From Lysobacter silvisoli (GTDB taxonomy: Bacteria > Pseudomonadota > Gammaproteobacteria > Xanthomonadales > Xanthomonadaceae), in the NCBI RefSeq assembly GCF_003382365.1, contig NZ_QTSU01000001.1, positions 1,302,001-1,366,000 on the forward strand: 64,000 nt of DNA. Reading direction: 5' to 3'. Each line of letters starts with the position of its first letter. Positions within the stretch are counted from its first letter, which is position 1. The position numbers were made by a program, and so were the translations under genes. Positions 29,525-39,250 of the stretch are shown here, in pieces. A model generated the notes under the pieces. The model worked only from the letters and a program-made list of their open reading frames with translations, ran no database searches and was not told the DNA's origin.

Positions 29525-29853
29525 GCGTCGGCGATCTCGGCCACGCCCCAGCCCTGCGCGGCGGCGTAGCGCTGCAAAGTCTGCATCCACTGCGCGGCCG
29601 CCGCTCCGCCCGTCAGTTCCACGTGCAGGCGCGATTGCGGCAGGGCCGGATCCCAATCGCTGCCGCGCACCCGGCACACCGCGCCGTCGCGGCCGCCCTC
29701 CCAGTAGAAGTCGTAGGACTGGTTGGGACCGTGCCGCTCCTGGAAGCGGTAGCGGCCGATGCCCAGCGCGGCGTAGATGCGGCTGGCACCGGCCTGCAGG
29801 CTGCAGGCGTGGCGGCCCAGGGCCAGGCTCAGCTCAGCCACCGGCGCAGGCAT
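29521..29853 (-). CDS. Hypothetical protein (110 aa), first gene of the ankyrin/SUKH cassette
   Basis: Protein of 110 residues, no signal peptide, with SYDFYWEGGRDGAVCRVRGS and SRLHVELTGGAAAAQWMQTL. The second half looks like an alpha/beta sandwich fragment. I do not recognise a family. It overlaps the SUKH gene by 4 nt, which suggests joint expression and function. Confidence 0.6.
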   Translation of the reverse strand: MPAPVAELSLALGRHACSLQAGASRIYAALGIGRYRFQERHGPNQSYDFYWEGGRDGAVCRVRGSDWDPALPQSRLHVELTGGAAAAQWMQTLQRYAAAQGWGVAEIADA

Positions 29854-29886
29854 GCGCGACCGGCAGCGGCGCGGCTCGCGGCCGGC

Positions 29887-31821
29887 TCACTGGTACACCA
29901 CCTGCGCCTTCAGGTTCGGCAGCACCTTCTTGGCGAAGTCGCGGAACGCGCGGTTGTATTCGGGCGTGCAGGTCGGTCCCGGCGTGGCGTCCTCGATCAC
30001 GCGGTTGGCTTCGAGCACGTTGCCCTTGAGCTGGTAGCGGGCGCTGTAGCGCAATCCGCCCGATTCCACCGCCAGATCCGAAGGCACGGCGATTACCTTC
30101 ATTTCCGCTGGAAATTCGATCCGGTACACCTCTTCCGAGCGTCCGCCGGTGCAAGCGGTTTCCACCTCGGTGCCGACCTCGTCGTTGGCATCGGACACGA
30201 AGCCGATCACCGGCATGGGGTTCATGAAAGGCGACGCCAGCGGGATGGCGCCGGGCACCGGCAGCATCTGCGCGACTTCGAACTCGACGTCGTAGTTCTG
30301 GCGATCGATCAACGGCTTGGGATCGTCCTGGCGGAAGCGACCTTGCGCGACCAGACCCTGCCCCTGGAAGTAATTCTTGACCATATCGCGCGAATGCTCT
30401 TCGGTCATCTCGCGCAGCAAGGCGCGCATCGTGATGGCCGGAATACCGGAAACGTCCACCGCCACCTTGCCCTTCACCGAGCCGTCCGCGGCCACGGTCA
30501 GATGGGTGGTGATGCGCTGGCGGTTGCGGTCGCCGGGAAACACCGGCGCCTGCGCCTTGAGCTCCGGCCGGTCCAAGCGCAGTACCGGCTTGCCAGCGAC
30601 ACTGGGCGGCAGATAGCCGAACGGGATGCCCTTGGCGGTCGCGTCCAGATACAGATCCATCCCCGGCAGGTAATTGATCACGTGATTGACGCTGGACACC
30701 ACCGGCAGGTCCGGCAGCTCGTAGACGCTGCCCGCGTTCACCAGCGCCTGGGTCGCCTCGACCCCCTTGGCGGCGAGCAGGGCCTGCAGCAAGGTCGCGT
30801 GGTCCTTGCAGTCGCCGATGCGGTTGTCCAGCACGAATTCCTGGTCGCGCGGCACCACCGCGCCCAACCCGATGCAGTTGCCCCCGTAATGGATGTTGGT
30901 CGATACCCATTCGTACAGTGCGCGCGCGATGTCGCGCTGGTCGGTCTTGCCGGCGGCGATCTCGTCGGCCAGCTTGCGCACGCGTTCGGTCGGCACGGCC
31001 TTGGGCAGCGCGCGCTGGCCGTAAGCGCGCACGATGTCGCCGTAGCTGGCGAAACTGGAATAAGCGAAGCCGGGGAACTGCTCGACCCGGCGCACGGAAT
31101 AGTCGCGGCGCTTGTTCTTGACCGGCTTTAGGTTCTGGTAGCGCCATTCCAGCAGGCGGCGGTCGCCGCGGGTTTCGTCGCGCACCAGCTTCATCGCGCC
31201 CCAGGCGCGGTGCTGCGCCGCCATGGCCGCAGGCGCGTCTATGCGCACGCGCACGTCGCCCTGGTAGCTGTGCGCATCGAAACTGTCGAGCTCGGAGAAG
31301 TGACCGTCGAACAGCGGCTGTTTGCCGGTCAGGCGGTAGGACAACACCACCGTATCGCCCACGGCGACGTCGGGAAACACCAGGCTGGTAGTGGCCACGT
31401 CGGAGAACGCCGGCTGGCCGCCTTCGCGGCCGTCGTTGGTCTCGACCTGGTAGTTGGACTCGGGCACCGCGATGCGGCGGCCATCGGACTTGAGCGTATA
31501 GGCCTCCAGCACCTTCAATTCCTGGATGCTGGCGCTGTAGCTGATCGACTCGCGCTTGGCGTACTCGATGGCGCGCGGGTCCAGCACCTTGTAGGCCACT
31601 TCGCGCTGTTCGGTGTAGCGGCCGTCGGGCTGTACCGTGTAGTCGATGTAGCGCCGTTCGGTCCGTAGCGGCTGTTCCGGGGCCGCCTCGTCCTGGGCGT
31701 CGGCGGCGGGGCTTGCATCGGCGGGTTTGGCCGCGGCCTGGGCGGATGCCGGGGCCGTGGCGCCGGCCGCGGCCAGCGCAAGACAGATCGCGGCGCACAG
31801 CCGCAGCGTTGCCAGTTGCAT
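29887..31821 (-). CDS. Exported DUF3857 / transglutaminase-like protein
   Basis: Protein of 644 residues with signal peptide MQLATLRLCAAICLALAAAG. A DUF3857 domain covers about 50-240 (TERRYIDYTVQPDGRYTEQR). A transglutaminase core follows with the Cys in NRIGDCKDHATLLQALL, His in NHVINYLP and Asp in LYLDATAKG. The C-terminal part is a beta-rich domain. Family members are periplasmic and of unknown substrate; the intact triad suggests a protease or transglutaminase-like activity. Start ATG 31821 is preceded by AGGGGAACGGG. It follows dnaJ and its terminator, so it has its own promoter. Confidence 0.88.
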   Translation of the reverse strand: MQLATLRLCAAICLALAAAGATAPASAQAAAKPADASPAADAQDEAAPEQPLRTERRYIDYTVQPDGRYTEQREVAYKVLDPRAIEYAKRESISYSASIQELKVLEAYTLKSDGRRIAVPESNYQVETNDGREGGQPAFSDVATTSLVFPDVAVGDTVVLSYRLTGKQPLFDGHFSELDSFDAHSYQGDVRVRIDAPAAMAAQHRAWGAMKLVRDETRGDRRLLEWRYQNLKPVKNKRRDYSVRRVEQFPGFAYSSFASYGDIVRAYGQRALPKAVPTERVRKLADEIAAGKTDQRDIARALYEWVSTNIHYGGNCIGLGAVVPRDQEFVLDNRIGDCKDHATLLQALLAAKGVEATQALVNAGSVYELPDLPVVSSVNHVINYLPGMDLYLDATAKGIPFGYLPPSVAGKPVLRLDRPELKAQAPVFPGDRNRQRITTHLTVAADGSVKGKVAVDVSGIPAITMRALLREMTEEHSRDMVKNYFQGQGLVAQGRFRQDDPKPLIDRQNYDVEFEVAQMLPVPGAIPLASPFMNPMPVIGFVSDANDEVGTEVETACTGGRSEEVYRIEFPAEMKVIAVPSDLAVESGGLRYSARYQLKGNVLEANRVIEDATPGPTCTPEYNRAFRDFAKKVLPNLKAQVVYQ

Positions 31822-31917
31822 CCCGTTCCCCTGTTCCGTGAGTACGCCGCGACGGCGATTGCGCACAGGTTCTACCACAAGCCGGTGCCGCCTTAGCAAC
31901 CGGCCGGGCGCAAGCAC

Positions 31918-31943
31918 AAAAAAGGAGCCATACGGCTCCCTTT
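31918..31943 (-). terminator. Intrinsic terminator after dnaJ
   Basis: On the minus strand GGGAGCC-GTAT-GGCTCC followed by six or more T (complement of 31918-31923). It lies about 30 nt downstream of the dnaJ stop and ends the hrcA-grpE-dnaK-dnaJ unit. Confidence 0.85.
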
Positions 31944-31970
31944 TCGTTTCATGCCTTGCCGCAGCACCGC

Positions 31971-33101
31971 TTATGAGGTCATTCGGTCCCAAAAGCCCTT
32001 CACGCCGTCCAGGAAGGTCGACGAGCGCGGCGAATGGCGGCGCGCGCCCTCGCCGACGAAGGTGGCCTCGAACTTCTCCAGCAACTCGCGCTGCTCGTTG
32101 GTCAGATTGACCGGCGTTTCCACCACCGCGCGGCAGTACAGGTCGCCGGGCTTGCGGCTGCGCACCGACTGCACGCCCTTGTCGCGCAGGCGGAACAGCT
32201 TGCCGCTCTGGGTTTCGGCCGGAATGCGCAGCTCGACCTCGCCGCCCAGGGTGGGCACGCGGATGGTGTCGCCGAGCGCGGCCTGGGAGATGCGGATGGG
32301 CACGTCGCAGTGCAGGTCGTCGCCGTCGCGCTGGAAGATCTCGTGCTCGCGCACGCGCACTTCCACGTACAGGTCGCCCGGCGGCGAACCGGCCGGGCCG
32401 GCCTCGCCTTCGCCGGTCAGGCGGATGCGGTCGCCGTTGTCCACGCCGGCCGGAATCTTGACCTGCAGGGTCTTGGTGCGTTCGACCCGGCCCTGGCCGT
32501 GGCAGTCCTTGCACGGGTCGGCCACGGTCTGGCCGCGGCCGCCGCACTGCGGGCAGGCCTGCTGCATGGAGAAGATGCCGCGCTGGAAGCGCACCTGGCC
32601 GCGGCCGTTGCAGGTGGTGCAGGTTTCCAGCTTGCCGTCGGCCGAACCGGTGCCGTCGCAGGTCTCGCACTCGTCCAGGGTCGGGATTTCGATCTGCTTG
32701 TCCAGACCGCCGACCGCTTCCTCCAGCGACAGTTCCATCACGTAGCCGATGTCGGCGCCGCGGCGCGGAGCGCGCTGGGCGCCGCCTCCGCCGAAGATGT
32801 TGCCGAAAATGTCGCCGAAAATGTCGCCCATGTCGGCGTAGCCCGCGCCGGGACCGGCGCCGCCGCCCATGCCGTGCTCGAACGCGGCGTGGCCGTGCTG
32901 GTCGTAGGCGCGCCGGCGGTTGCCGTCGGACAGCACCTCGTAGGCTTCCTTGCACTCCTTGAACGATTCCTCGGCGGCCTTGTCGCCGGGGTTGCGGTCG
33001 GGGTGGTACTTCATCGCGCAGCGGCGGTAGGCCTTCTTCAGGTCTTCGTCGCTGGCGTTGCGTTGCACGCCCAGCACTTCGTAATAGTCGCGTTTGCTCA
33101 T
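31971..33101 (-). CDS. dnaJ: Chaperone DnaJ
   Basis: Protein of 376 residues with J-domain ([23 protein letters not shown] in KYHPDRNPG), a Gly/Phe-rich linker, and four zinc-finger CxxCxGxG repeats ([40 protein letters not shown]). It delivers substrates to DnaK and stimulates its ATPase. It lies 139 nt after dnaK; the gap contains a 13-bp perfect hairpin. Confidence 0.98.
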   Translation of the reverse strand: MSKRDYYEVLGVQRNASDEDLKKAYRRCAMKYHPDRNPGDKAAEESFKECKEAYEVLSDGNRRRAYDQHGHAAFEHGMGGGAGPGAGYADMGDIFGDIFGNIFGGGGAQRAPRRGADIGYVMELSLEEAVGGLDKQIEIPTLDECETCDGTGSADGKLETCTTCNGRGQVRFQRGIFSMQQACPQCGGRGQTVADPCKDCHGQGRVERTKTLQVKIPAGVDNGDRIRLTGEGEAGPAGSPPGDLYVEVRVREHEIFQRDGDDLHCDVPIRISQAALGDTIRVPTLGGEVELRIPAETQSGKLFRLRDKGVQSVRSRKPGDLYCRAVVETPVNLTNEQRELLEKFEATFVGEGARRHSPRSSTFLDGVKGFWDRMTS

Positions 33102-33178
33102 GGACGTGATCGGTGATTCTTGGTGGGTGGTTCGTAACGGCTAAAGCGGCGGTGCCGGCACTCGGAACTCCGACGACA

Positions 33179-33208
33179 GAAGGAGCGGGGCCCAAGCCCC
33201 GCTCCTTC
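33179..33208 (-). promoter_or_regulatory. 13-bp perfect hairpin between dnaK and dnaJ
   Basis: GAAGGAGCGGGGC (33179-33191) pairs with GCCCCGCTCCTTC (33196-33208) around a 4-nt loop. Between it and the dnaK stop are repeated GATTCGGGATT words. No T-run follows. A candidate processing or attenuation site that could set the DnaK:DnaJ ratio. Confidence 0.55.
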
Positions 33209-33240
33209 CAATCCCGAATCCCTAATCCCGAATCACGGCC

Positions 33241-35151
33241 TTACTTCTTGTCGTCCTTGACCTCGGTGAACTCCGCGTCCACCACGTCTTCGGACTTGGC
33301 GCCGCCGGCCGCGCCCTCGTCGGCGCCCGGCTGCTGCGCCTGGGCCGCGGCGAACAGCGCCTGGGCGGCGTCCTCCAGGGCCTTGGACTTGGCCTCGATC
33401 TGGCCCTTGTCGTCGCCCTTCATCGCCGTTTCCAGCTCGGCGATGGCCGATTCGGCGCGGCCGATCGCCTCGCCCGGCAGCTTCTCGCCGTGCTCCTTGA
33501 TCGTGCTGCGGGCCATGTGGATCAGGCCGTCGGCCTGGTTGCGCGCCTGCACCAGGTCATGGAACTTCTGGTCTTCCTCGCGGTTGGCTTCCGCGTCGGC
33601 GACCATCTTGGCGATCTCCTCCTCGGACAGGCCCGAACCGGCCTTGATCTCGACCTTCTGTTCCTTGCCGGTCTTCTTGTCCTTGGCCGACACGTGCAGG
33701 ATGCCGTTGGCGTCGATGTCGAACGACACCTCCACCTGCGGCATGCCGCGCGGCGCCGGCTCGATGCCGGACAGGTCGAAGCGGGCCAGCGACTTGTTGT
33801 AGCGGGCCTGCTCGCGCTCGCCCTGCAGCACGTGCACGGTCACGGCCGACTGGTTGTCCTCGGCGGTGGAGAAGGTCTGCGAGGCCTTGGTCGGAATGGT
33901 GGTGTTCTTCTCGATGATCTTGGTGAACACGCCGCCCAGGGTTTCGATGCCCAGGCTCAGCGGGGTCACGTCCAGCAGCAGCACGTCCTTGACGTCGCCT
34001 TGCAGCACGCCGCCCTGGATCGCCGCGCCCACGGCCACGGCTTCGTCCGGGTTGACGTCCTTGCGCGGCTCCTTGCCGAAGAATTCGGCCACCGCTTGTC
34101 CAACCTTCGGCATGCGGGTCTGGCCGCCGACCAGGATCACCTCGCTGATGTCGCTGGCGCGCAGGCCGGCGTCGTTCAGAGCGATGCGGCAGGGCTCGAT
34201 GGTCTTCTTGACCAGGTCCTCGACCAGCGATTCCAGCTTGGCCCGGGTCAGCTTGATGTTCAGGTGCTTCGGGCCCGAGGCGTCGGCGGTCACGTACGGC
34301 AGGTTGACCTCGGTCTGCTGCGCGCTGGACAGCTCGATCTTGGCGCGCTCGGCCGCGTCCTTCAGGCGCTGCAGCGCCAGCGGGTCCTTGCGCAGGTCGA
34401 TGCCCTGGTCCTTGAGGAATTCCTCGACCAAGTAGTCGATCACGCGCTTGTCGAAGTCTTCGCCGCCCAGGAAGGTGTCGCCGTTGGTGGACAGCACCTC
34501 GACCTGCATTTCGCCGTCGACCGACGCGATCTCGATGATCGACACGTCGAAGGTGCCGCCGCCCAGGTCGTACACGGCCACCTTGCGGTCGCCGCCCTTC
34601 TTGTCCATGCCGTAGGCCAGCGCGGCCGCGGTGGGCTCGTTGATGATGCGCTTGACGTCCAGGCCGGCGATCTTGCCGGCGTCCTTGGTCGCCTGGCGCT
34701 GGCTGTCGTTGAAGTAGGCCGGCACGGTGATGACCGCCTCGGTGACGGTCTCGCCCAGGTAGGCCTCGGCGGTCTTCTTCATCTTGGCCAGCACTTCGGC
34801 CGAGATCTGCTGCGGCGCCATCTTCTTGCCGTCGGCGGTGGCCACCCAGGCGTCGCCGTTGTCGTGCTGGACGATGCCGTAGGGCACCAGGTCCAGGTCC
34901 TTCTGCACTTCGGCGTCGGTGAACTTGCGGCCGATCAGGCGCTTCACCGCGTAGAAGGTGTTCTTGGGGTTGGTGACGGCCTGGCGCTTGGCCGATGCGC
35001 CGACCAGGACTTCGCTGTCCTTGGTGAAGGCGACGATGGACGGCGTGGTGCGATCGCCTTCCGCGTTCTCGATGACCTTGACGTTGCCGCCTTCCATGAT
35101 CGCCACGCACGAGTTGGTCGTGCCCAGGTCGATGCCGATGATCTTGCCCAT
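33241..35151 (-). CDS. dnaK: Chaperone DnaK (Hsp70)
   Basis: Protein of 636 residues with [20 protein letters not shown], the phosphate-2 loop [16 protein letters not shown], and the substrate-binding domain with [20 protein letters not shown]. It ends in the acidic [13 protein letters not shown] typical of proteobacterial DnaK. ATP-driven chaperone acting with DnaJ and GrpE. It follows grpE by 129 nt; I found no CIRCE element in that gap. Confidence 0.99.
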   Translation of the reverse strand: MGKIIGIDLGTTNSCVAIMEGGNVKVIENAEGDRTTPSIVAFTKDSEVLVGASAKRQAVTNPKNTFYAVKRLIGRKFTDAEVQKDLDLVPYGIVQHDNGDAWVATADGKKMAPQQISAEVLAKMKKTAEAYLGETVTEAVITVPAYFNDSQRQATKDAGKIAGLDVKRIINEPTAAALAYGMDKKGGDRKVAVYDLGGGTFDVSIIEIASVDGEMQVEVLSTNGDTFLGGEDFDKRVIDYLVEEFLKDQGIDLRKDPLALQRLKDAAERAKIELSSAQQTEVNLPYVTADASGPKHLNIKLTRAKLESLVEDLVKKTIEPCRIALNDAGLRASDISEVILVGGQTRMPKVGQAVAEFFGKEPRKDVNPDEAVAVGAAIQGGVLQGDVKDVLLLDVTPLSLGIETLGGVFTKIIEKNTTIPTKASQTFSTAEDNQSAVTVHVLQGEREQARYNKSLARFDLSGIEPAPRGMPQVEVSFDIDANGILHVSAKDKKTGKEQKVEIKAGSGLSEEEIAKMVADAEANREEDQKFHDLVQARNQADGLIHMARSTIKEHGEKLPGEAIGRAESAIAELETAMKGDDKGQIEAKSKALEDAAQALFAAAQAQQPGADEGAAGGAKSEDVVDAEFTEVKDDKK

Positions 35152-35280
35152 GGTGTTGCTCCCTCGCTAATGCTTGTAGACGTTGGGGCGGGCTGCCGCA
35201 CGGGCGCGCCGCCGATGTTCGCTATCTGGGGCCGGCGCAGGGCGGTTCAAGCGCCGCGGGCCCCTGCCCTAATGACCGCT

Positions 35281-35790
35281 TCAGGCGTCCTGGCTGACCA
35301 CGACCAGGGCCGGGCGCAGCAGGCGCTCGTTGAGCAGCCAACCCTTCTGGTAGACCTGGACCACGTGGCCCGGCGCCACGCCCGGTGCCGGCACCATGCT
35401 CATGGCCTGGTGATGCTCGGGGTTGAAGGGCTGGCCGGCGGGATCCACCGCCACCAGACCGTTGTCGGCGGCCACCTTGAGCAGCTGGCGCAGGGTCAGC
35501 TCCATGCCTTCGCGCAGCGCGCCGGCATCGCCGCCGGCCGCTGCCAGGCCGGCTTCCAGGCTGTCGATCACCGGCAGCAGGTCGCCCAGCAGGCGCTCGT
35601 TGGCGAACTTGCGCGCCATGTCGATGTCGCGGGCCAGGCGCTTGCGCTGGTTGTCGAGTTCGGCGCGCTCGCGCAGCGCCTCGTCGCGCACCTTGGCCAG
35701 CTCGGCGCGCAGGCCGTCGGCCTCGTTGAGTTCGGCCGCGCTGTCGGGGCCGTCTAGGGGGGCGTCGGAATGGGGATCGTGCTGGTTCAT
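35281..35790 (-). CDS. grpE: Nucleotide exchange factor GrpE
   Basis: Protein of 169 residues: an acidic N-terminus, a long coiled coil ([20 protein letters not shown], then [20 protein letters not shown]) and the C-terminal beta domain ([36 protein letters not shown]). It releases ADP from DnaK. I chose ATG 35790 ([11 protein letters not shown]); the frame is open further upstream but the extra residues have no GrpE similarity. Confidence 0.97.
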   Translation of the reverse strand: MNQHDPHSDAPLDGPDSAAELNEADGLRAELAKVRDEALRERAELDNQRKRLARDIDMARKFANERLLGDLLPVIDSLEAGLAAAGGDAGALREGMELTLRQLLKVAADNGLVAVDPAGQPFNPEHHQAMSMVPAPGVAPGHVVQVYQKGWLLNERLLRPALVVVSQDA

Positions 35791-36135
35791 GCTGGGTCCT
35801 GGGCGGTACGTCCGCGACCGGGCAGCTATTGGGGCCCCAACGCCCGCGTTCAAGGGCGCAGGGCCCGACAACGGCATTGATCTGCGCCGAACGTGCGGCA
35901 ACGGCGGCGAGCGGCCGCGATCCGATACGTTTTTGGGACGATGGGTGCCAGTACCACCGAAATGGCGCGCCCGTAGCCACTATCGCCCCGCCTTGGGGTA
36001 GGAGCGGCGTAAGCCGCGACCGCGACCCAACGGCCTGCAGCGCAAGACACCGCTCTGGGCGAAACCCCGGTTGCGGATCCTCTGCGCGCCACCGGTCGCG
36101 GCTCACGCCGCTCCTACCCCAAAGCCAACAAGCAC
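35791..36135. other. 345-nt gap between hrcA and grpE with a REP pair
   Basis: No gene is supported. It contains two oppositely oriented GTAG-type REP units. I found no CIRCE (TTAGCACTC-N9-GAGTGCTAA) or obvious sigma-32 promoter, so the transcript may simply read through from hrcA. Confidence 0.6.
35998..36117. repeat. Facing pair of GTAG-type REP units
   Basis: GTAGGAGCGGCGTAAGCCGC at 35998-36021 and its inverse GGTCGCGGCTCACGCCGCTC at 36094-36117 form an inverted pair with 72 nt between. Each unit is itself a palindrome around GCGGC-GTAA-GCCGC. Confidence 0.85.
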
Positions 36136-37185
36136 TCAGCCATCGGCCTTGAACGCATCCCCCAGCGCATCCGCCGCCGCCTGCACCACCGGAATCACCC
36201 GGTCGTAAGCCATGCGGGTGGGGCCGATCACGCCCAGCACGCCCAGCACGCGGCCGCCGGCGGTGTACGGTGCGGTCACCAGCGACACCCCTTCCAGCGG
36301 CGCCAGCCCGGTTTCCTCGCCGATGAAGATGCGCACGCCCGGCGCATGCACGGTGCGCTCGAGCAACTGCAGGATCTCGCGCTTGCGGGCGAAGGCCTCG
36401 AACAGTTCGCGCAGGCGCTCCAGGTCCGACAGCTCCTGCACGCCCATCAGCCGGGTCTGCCCGGCCAGCACCATGTCGTCGTCCGGCTCCGGCGCCAGCG
36501 CCTGCTCGGCCAGCTCCACCGATTGCGCCAGCAATGCGGCCATCTCCGACTGCGCGCTGCGCAGCTCGTGCAGCAAGGTGGCGCGGATTTCCGCCACCGG
36601 CCGGCCGGCGAAATGGGTGTTCAAGTAATTGGCCACCCGCTCCAGCTCGCTCGCCTCGAACGGCCGCCGGGTCTGCAGGATGCGGTTCTGCACGTCGCTG
36701 TCGGCCAGCACCAGGATCGCCAGCACCCGCTGCGCGTCCAGGGCGACGAAGTCGATGCGCCGGAACGCGAACTGCTCGCGCTTGGGCACGCTGACCACGC
36801 CGACGAAATGGGTCATCGCCGACAGCAGCTCCGAGGCGCTGCCCAGCAGGGCCTGGGTGCCGGTGCCGGCCGGCAGCTCGCTGCGCAGCCGCGCCAGTTC
36901 GCCGTCCGGCAGCGGCCGCACCTGCAGCAGCGAGTCCACGAACAGCCGGTAGCCCTGGGCGGTGGGCACGCGCCCGGCCGAGGTGTGCGGCGCGCTGAGC
37001 AGGCCGGCGTCTTCCAGGTCGGACAGGATGTTGCGGATCGTCGCCGGGCTCACGTCCAGGCCGGCATGGCGCGCCAGCGTCTGCGAACCCACCGGCTCGC
37101 CGCTGTGGATGTAGCGCCCGATCAGCGTGCGCAGCAGCTGCCGCGCGCGCGGGTCCAGGCTCAGGTCGGAAGGGCGGCGGCTCAT
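36136..37185 (-). CDS. hrcA: Heat-inducible transcription repressor HrcA
   Basis: Protein of 349 residues: winged-helix N-terminus (LRTLIGRYIHSGEPVGSQTL, then ATIRNILSDLEDAGLL), a GAF-like middle and C-terminal VLGVIGPTRMAYDRVIPVVQ. HrcA represses chaperone genes through CIRCE. I found no canonical CIRCE in the window, but a CGTGCT-N9-AGCACG inverted repeat lies immediately before its ATG. It is the first gene of the hrcA-grpE-dnaK-dnaJ series. Confidence 0.97.
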   Translation of the reverse strand: MSRRPSDLSLDPRARQLLRTLIGRYIHSGEPVGSQTLARHAGLDVSPATIRNILSDLEDAGLLSAPHTSAGRVPTAQGYRLFVDSLLQVRPLPDGELARLRSELPAGTGTQALLGSASELLSAMTHFVGVVSVPKREQFAFRRIDFVALDAQRVLAILVLADSDVQNRILQTRRPFEASELERVANYLNTHFAGRPVAEIRATLLHELRSAQSEMAALLAQSVELAEQALAPEPDDDMVLAGQTRLMGVQELSDLERLRELFEAFARKREILQLLERTVHAPGVRIFIGEETGLAPLEGVSLVTAPYTAGGRVLGVLGVIGPTRMAYDRVIPVVQAAADALGDAFKADG

Positions 37186-37206
37186 CGTGCTGCCGATATA
37201 AGCACG
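37186..37206 (-). promoter_or_regulatory. Inverted repeat abutting the hrcA start codon
   Basis: CGTGCT (37186-37191) and AGCACG (37201-37206) are perfect 6-bp arms with a 9-nt spacer, the same spacing as CIRCE but with the half-sites in reverse order. The spacer reads TATATCGGC on the coding strand. Possible autoregulatory site; chance remains plausible for 6-bp arms. Confidence 0.3.
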
Positions 37207-37365
37207 CCCGGCGGCGCACGCAAGCGGGTTCGGGCCCGCGGCGGCGGCAGGTAGGAATTTTCCGTCTCAGCCACGGAGACGAATCCGACCCAGATTGGCG
37301 CCCTGCGCCGCTAGCCCGGTCTTGCGCGACCCGGCACAATCGCGGCTCCACAACGCCATCGCCGC

Positions 37366-39033
37366 ATGCTCACCCACCTGTCCCTCAAGCATTTCGTCGT
37401 GGTCAGCGCCGCCGAACTCAGCTTCGGCCCCGGCCTGACCGTGATTTCGGGCGAAACCGGCGCCGGCAAGTCGCTGCTGGTCGACGCCCTGGGCCTGATC
37501 TCCGGCCTGCGCGCCGACAGCGGCGTGGTCCGCCACGGCGCCGACCGCGCCGAGCTGGTGGCCGAGTTCTCGCTGCAGCACTCCGCCGCCGCGGCCGCCT
37601 GGCTGCGCGACAACGAGCTGGACGAGGACGAGGCCTGCCAGGTGCGCCGGGTGATCCGCGCCGACGGCGGCTCGCGCGCCTGGATCAACGGCCGCCCCGC
37701 CACCCTGGGCCAGCTCGCCGACCTGGCCTCGCGCCTGGTCGAGATCCACGGCCAGCACGAACACCAGGCGCTGCTGGCCAAGGGCAGCCAGCTCGCCCTG
37801 CTCGACGCCTACGCCCGCAACGACGGCGCCCGTGCCGCGGTCGACACCGCCGCGCGCGGCTGGACCGCGCTGCTGCGCGAGCGCGAGGCGCTGATCGCCA
37901 AGGGCGACGTGTCCGAGCGCATCGGCTGGCTGGAGCACCAGTACCACGAGCTGGAGCGCGAAACCCTGGAGCCCGAGGCGATCGCGCGCCTGCTCGCCGA
38001 CCACAAGCGCCACGCCCACGCCGCCGGCCTGATCGCCGCCTGCGACGCCGCCTTCGCCCGCCTCGGCGGCGAGGACGGCCCTTCGCTGTCGCGCGCCCTG
38101 CAGCAGGTGCGCGGCGAGCTGCAGCGCGTGGCCGAGCACGAGGCGCGGCTGACCGACGTCGACGCCATGCTCGACGCCGCCGCCATTCAGATCGACGAGG
38201 CCCTGGCCTTGCTGGGCCGCGTGCGCGACGACCTGGACCTGGACCCCTCCGCCTTCGACACCCTGGAACAGCGCCTGGGCCGCCTGCACGAGCTCGCGCG
38301 CAAGCACCGCGTCGCCCCCGAGCAGTTGGCCGCGCACCGCGACGGCCTGGCCGCCGAACTGGAACTGCTGCGCGGCGCCGGCGAACGCCTGGCCCGCCTG
38401 GACGGCGAGATCGCCGCCGCCGCCCAGGCCTGGCGCCGCGCCGCCGACGCCCTCACCGGCTCGCGCCGCGAGGCCGCCACCGCACTGTCGGCCGCCACCA
38501 CCGCCCTGATCGCCGAACTGGGCATGGGCGGCGGCCGCTTCGATATCGCCCTGGAACCCATAGGCGAGGACCGTCCCGACCCGCAGGGCGCCGAACGGGT
38601 GGAATTCCTGGTCGCCGCCAACCCCGGCCAGCCGCCGCGCGCGCTGCGCAAGGTCGCCTCCGGCGGCGAACTCTCGCGCGTGTCGCTGGCCATCGAGGTC
38701 GCGGCCCTGGGCCTGGACGCGGTGCCCAGCATGGTCTTCGACGAGGTCGACTCCGGCATCGGCGGCGCCGTGGCCGAAATCGTCGGCCAGAAACTGCGCG
38801 CCCTGGGCGCCAGCCGCCAAGTCCTGTGCGTGACCCACCTGCCGCAGGTCGCGGCGCAGGGGCATGCGCATTACCGGGTCAGCAAGTCGGCCAGCGACGG
38901 GGTCACCCAGAGCCTGGTCCAGCGCCTGGACCCCAAGCAGCGCGAGGAAGAGCTGGCGCGCATGCTGGGCGGCGTGGAACTGACCAAGGAAGTGCGCGCC
39001 GCGGCCAAGCGCCTGCTGGCCGACGTCGACTGA
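37366..39033 (+). CDS. recN: DNA repair protein RecN
   Basis: Protein of 555 residues with SMC-like ends: Walker A GETGAGKSLLVDAL at the N-terminus, a coiled-coil middle rich in Ala/Arg/Glu, the signature LRKVASGGELSRVSLAIEVA and Walker B VPSMVFDEVDSGIGG. It acts in double-strand break repair, bridging DNA ends. It is divergent from hrcA, with 180 nt between them. I did not find a xanthomonad LexA box (TTAGTAGTAATACTACTAA-like) in that gap. Confidence 0.97.
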   Translation: MLTHLSLKHFVVVSAAELSFGPGLTVISGETGAGKSLLVDALGLISGLRADSGVVRHGADRAELVAEFSLQHSAAAAAWLRDNELDEDEACQVRRVIRADGGSRAWINGRPATLGQLADLASRLVEIHGQHEHQALLAKGSQLALLDAYARNDGARAAVDTAARGWTALLREREALIAKGDVSERIGWLEHQYHELERETLEPEAIARLLADHKRHAHAAGLIAACDAAFARLGGEDGPSLSRALQQVRGELQRVAEHEARLTDVDAMLDAAAIQIDEALALLGRVRDDLDLDPSAFDTLEQRLGRLHELARKHRVAPEQLAAHRDGLAAELELLRGAGERLARLDGEIAAAAQAWRRAADALTGSRREAATALSAATTALIAELGMGGGRFDIALEPIGEDRPDPQGAERVEFLVAANPGQPPRALRKVASGGELSRVSLAIEVAALGLDAVPSMVFDEVDSGIGGAVAEIVGQKLRALGASRQVLCVTHLPQVAAQGHAHYRVSKSASDGVTQSLVQRLDPKQREEELARMLGGVELTKEVRAAAKRLLADVD

Positions 39034-39052
39034 CGGCCGCTTCAGCCTTGGG

Positions 39053-39137
39053 GTAGGAGCGGCGTAAGCCGCGACCACGGATCCCGCTCACGACGAAAAC
39101 TGCGCCTACCCCTGTAGGAGCTGCGCAAGCTGCGACC
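39053..39137 (+). repeat. Two GTAG-type REP units in direct orientation
   Basis: Units at 39053-39076 (GTAGGAGCGGCGTAAGCCGC...) and 39114-39137 (GTAGGAGCTGCGCAAGCTGC...). The second is a compensated variant in which both stem arms changed together (CGGC/GCCG to CTGC/GCAG), evidence that the RNA or DNA hairpin is under selection. Confidence 0.85.
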
Positions 39138-39192
39138 GCGAATCCGCAGCTACGCCGCAACCCTCGTTTCTCTGCTTCCGCCTTTGCTTGTC

Positions 39193-39226
39193 TTCCCCCT
39201 TTGAAAAAAAGGGGGATTGAGGGGGA
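39193..39226 (+). repeat. Short repeat with C-tract/A-tract/G-tract hairpin
   Basis: TTCCCCCTTTGAAAAAAAGG followed by GGGATTGAGGGGGA; the same element occurs inverted at 59250-59282 after the nitronate monooxygenase gene. CCCCCTTT/AAAGGGGG can pair. Confidence 0.7.
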
Positions 39227-39250
39227 TTTGCTTTGGCTGTTGCTCTTGCT

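Noticed and set aside
37186-37206. Canonical CIRCE element
   Set aside because: The arms are only 6 bp and in the opposite order to CIRCE; reported only as an inverted repeat.
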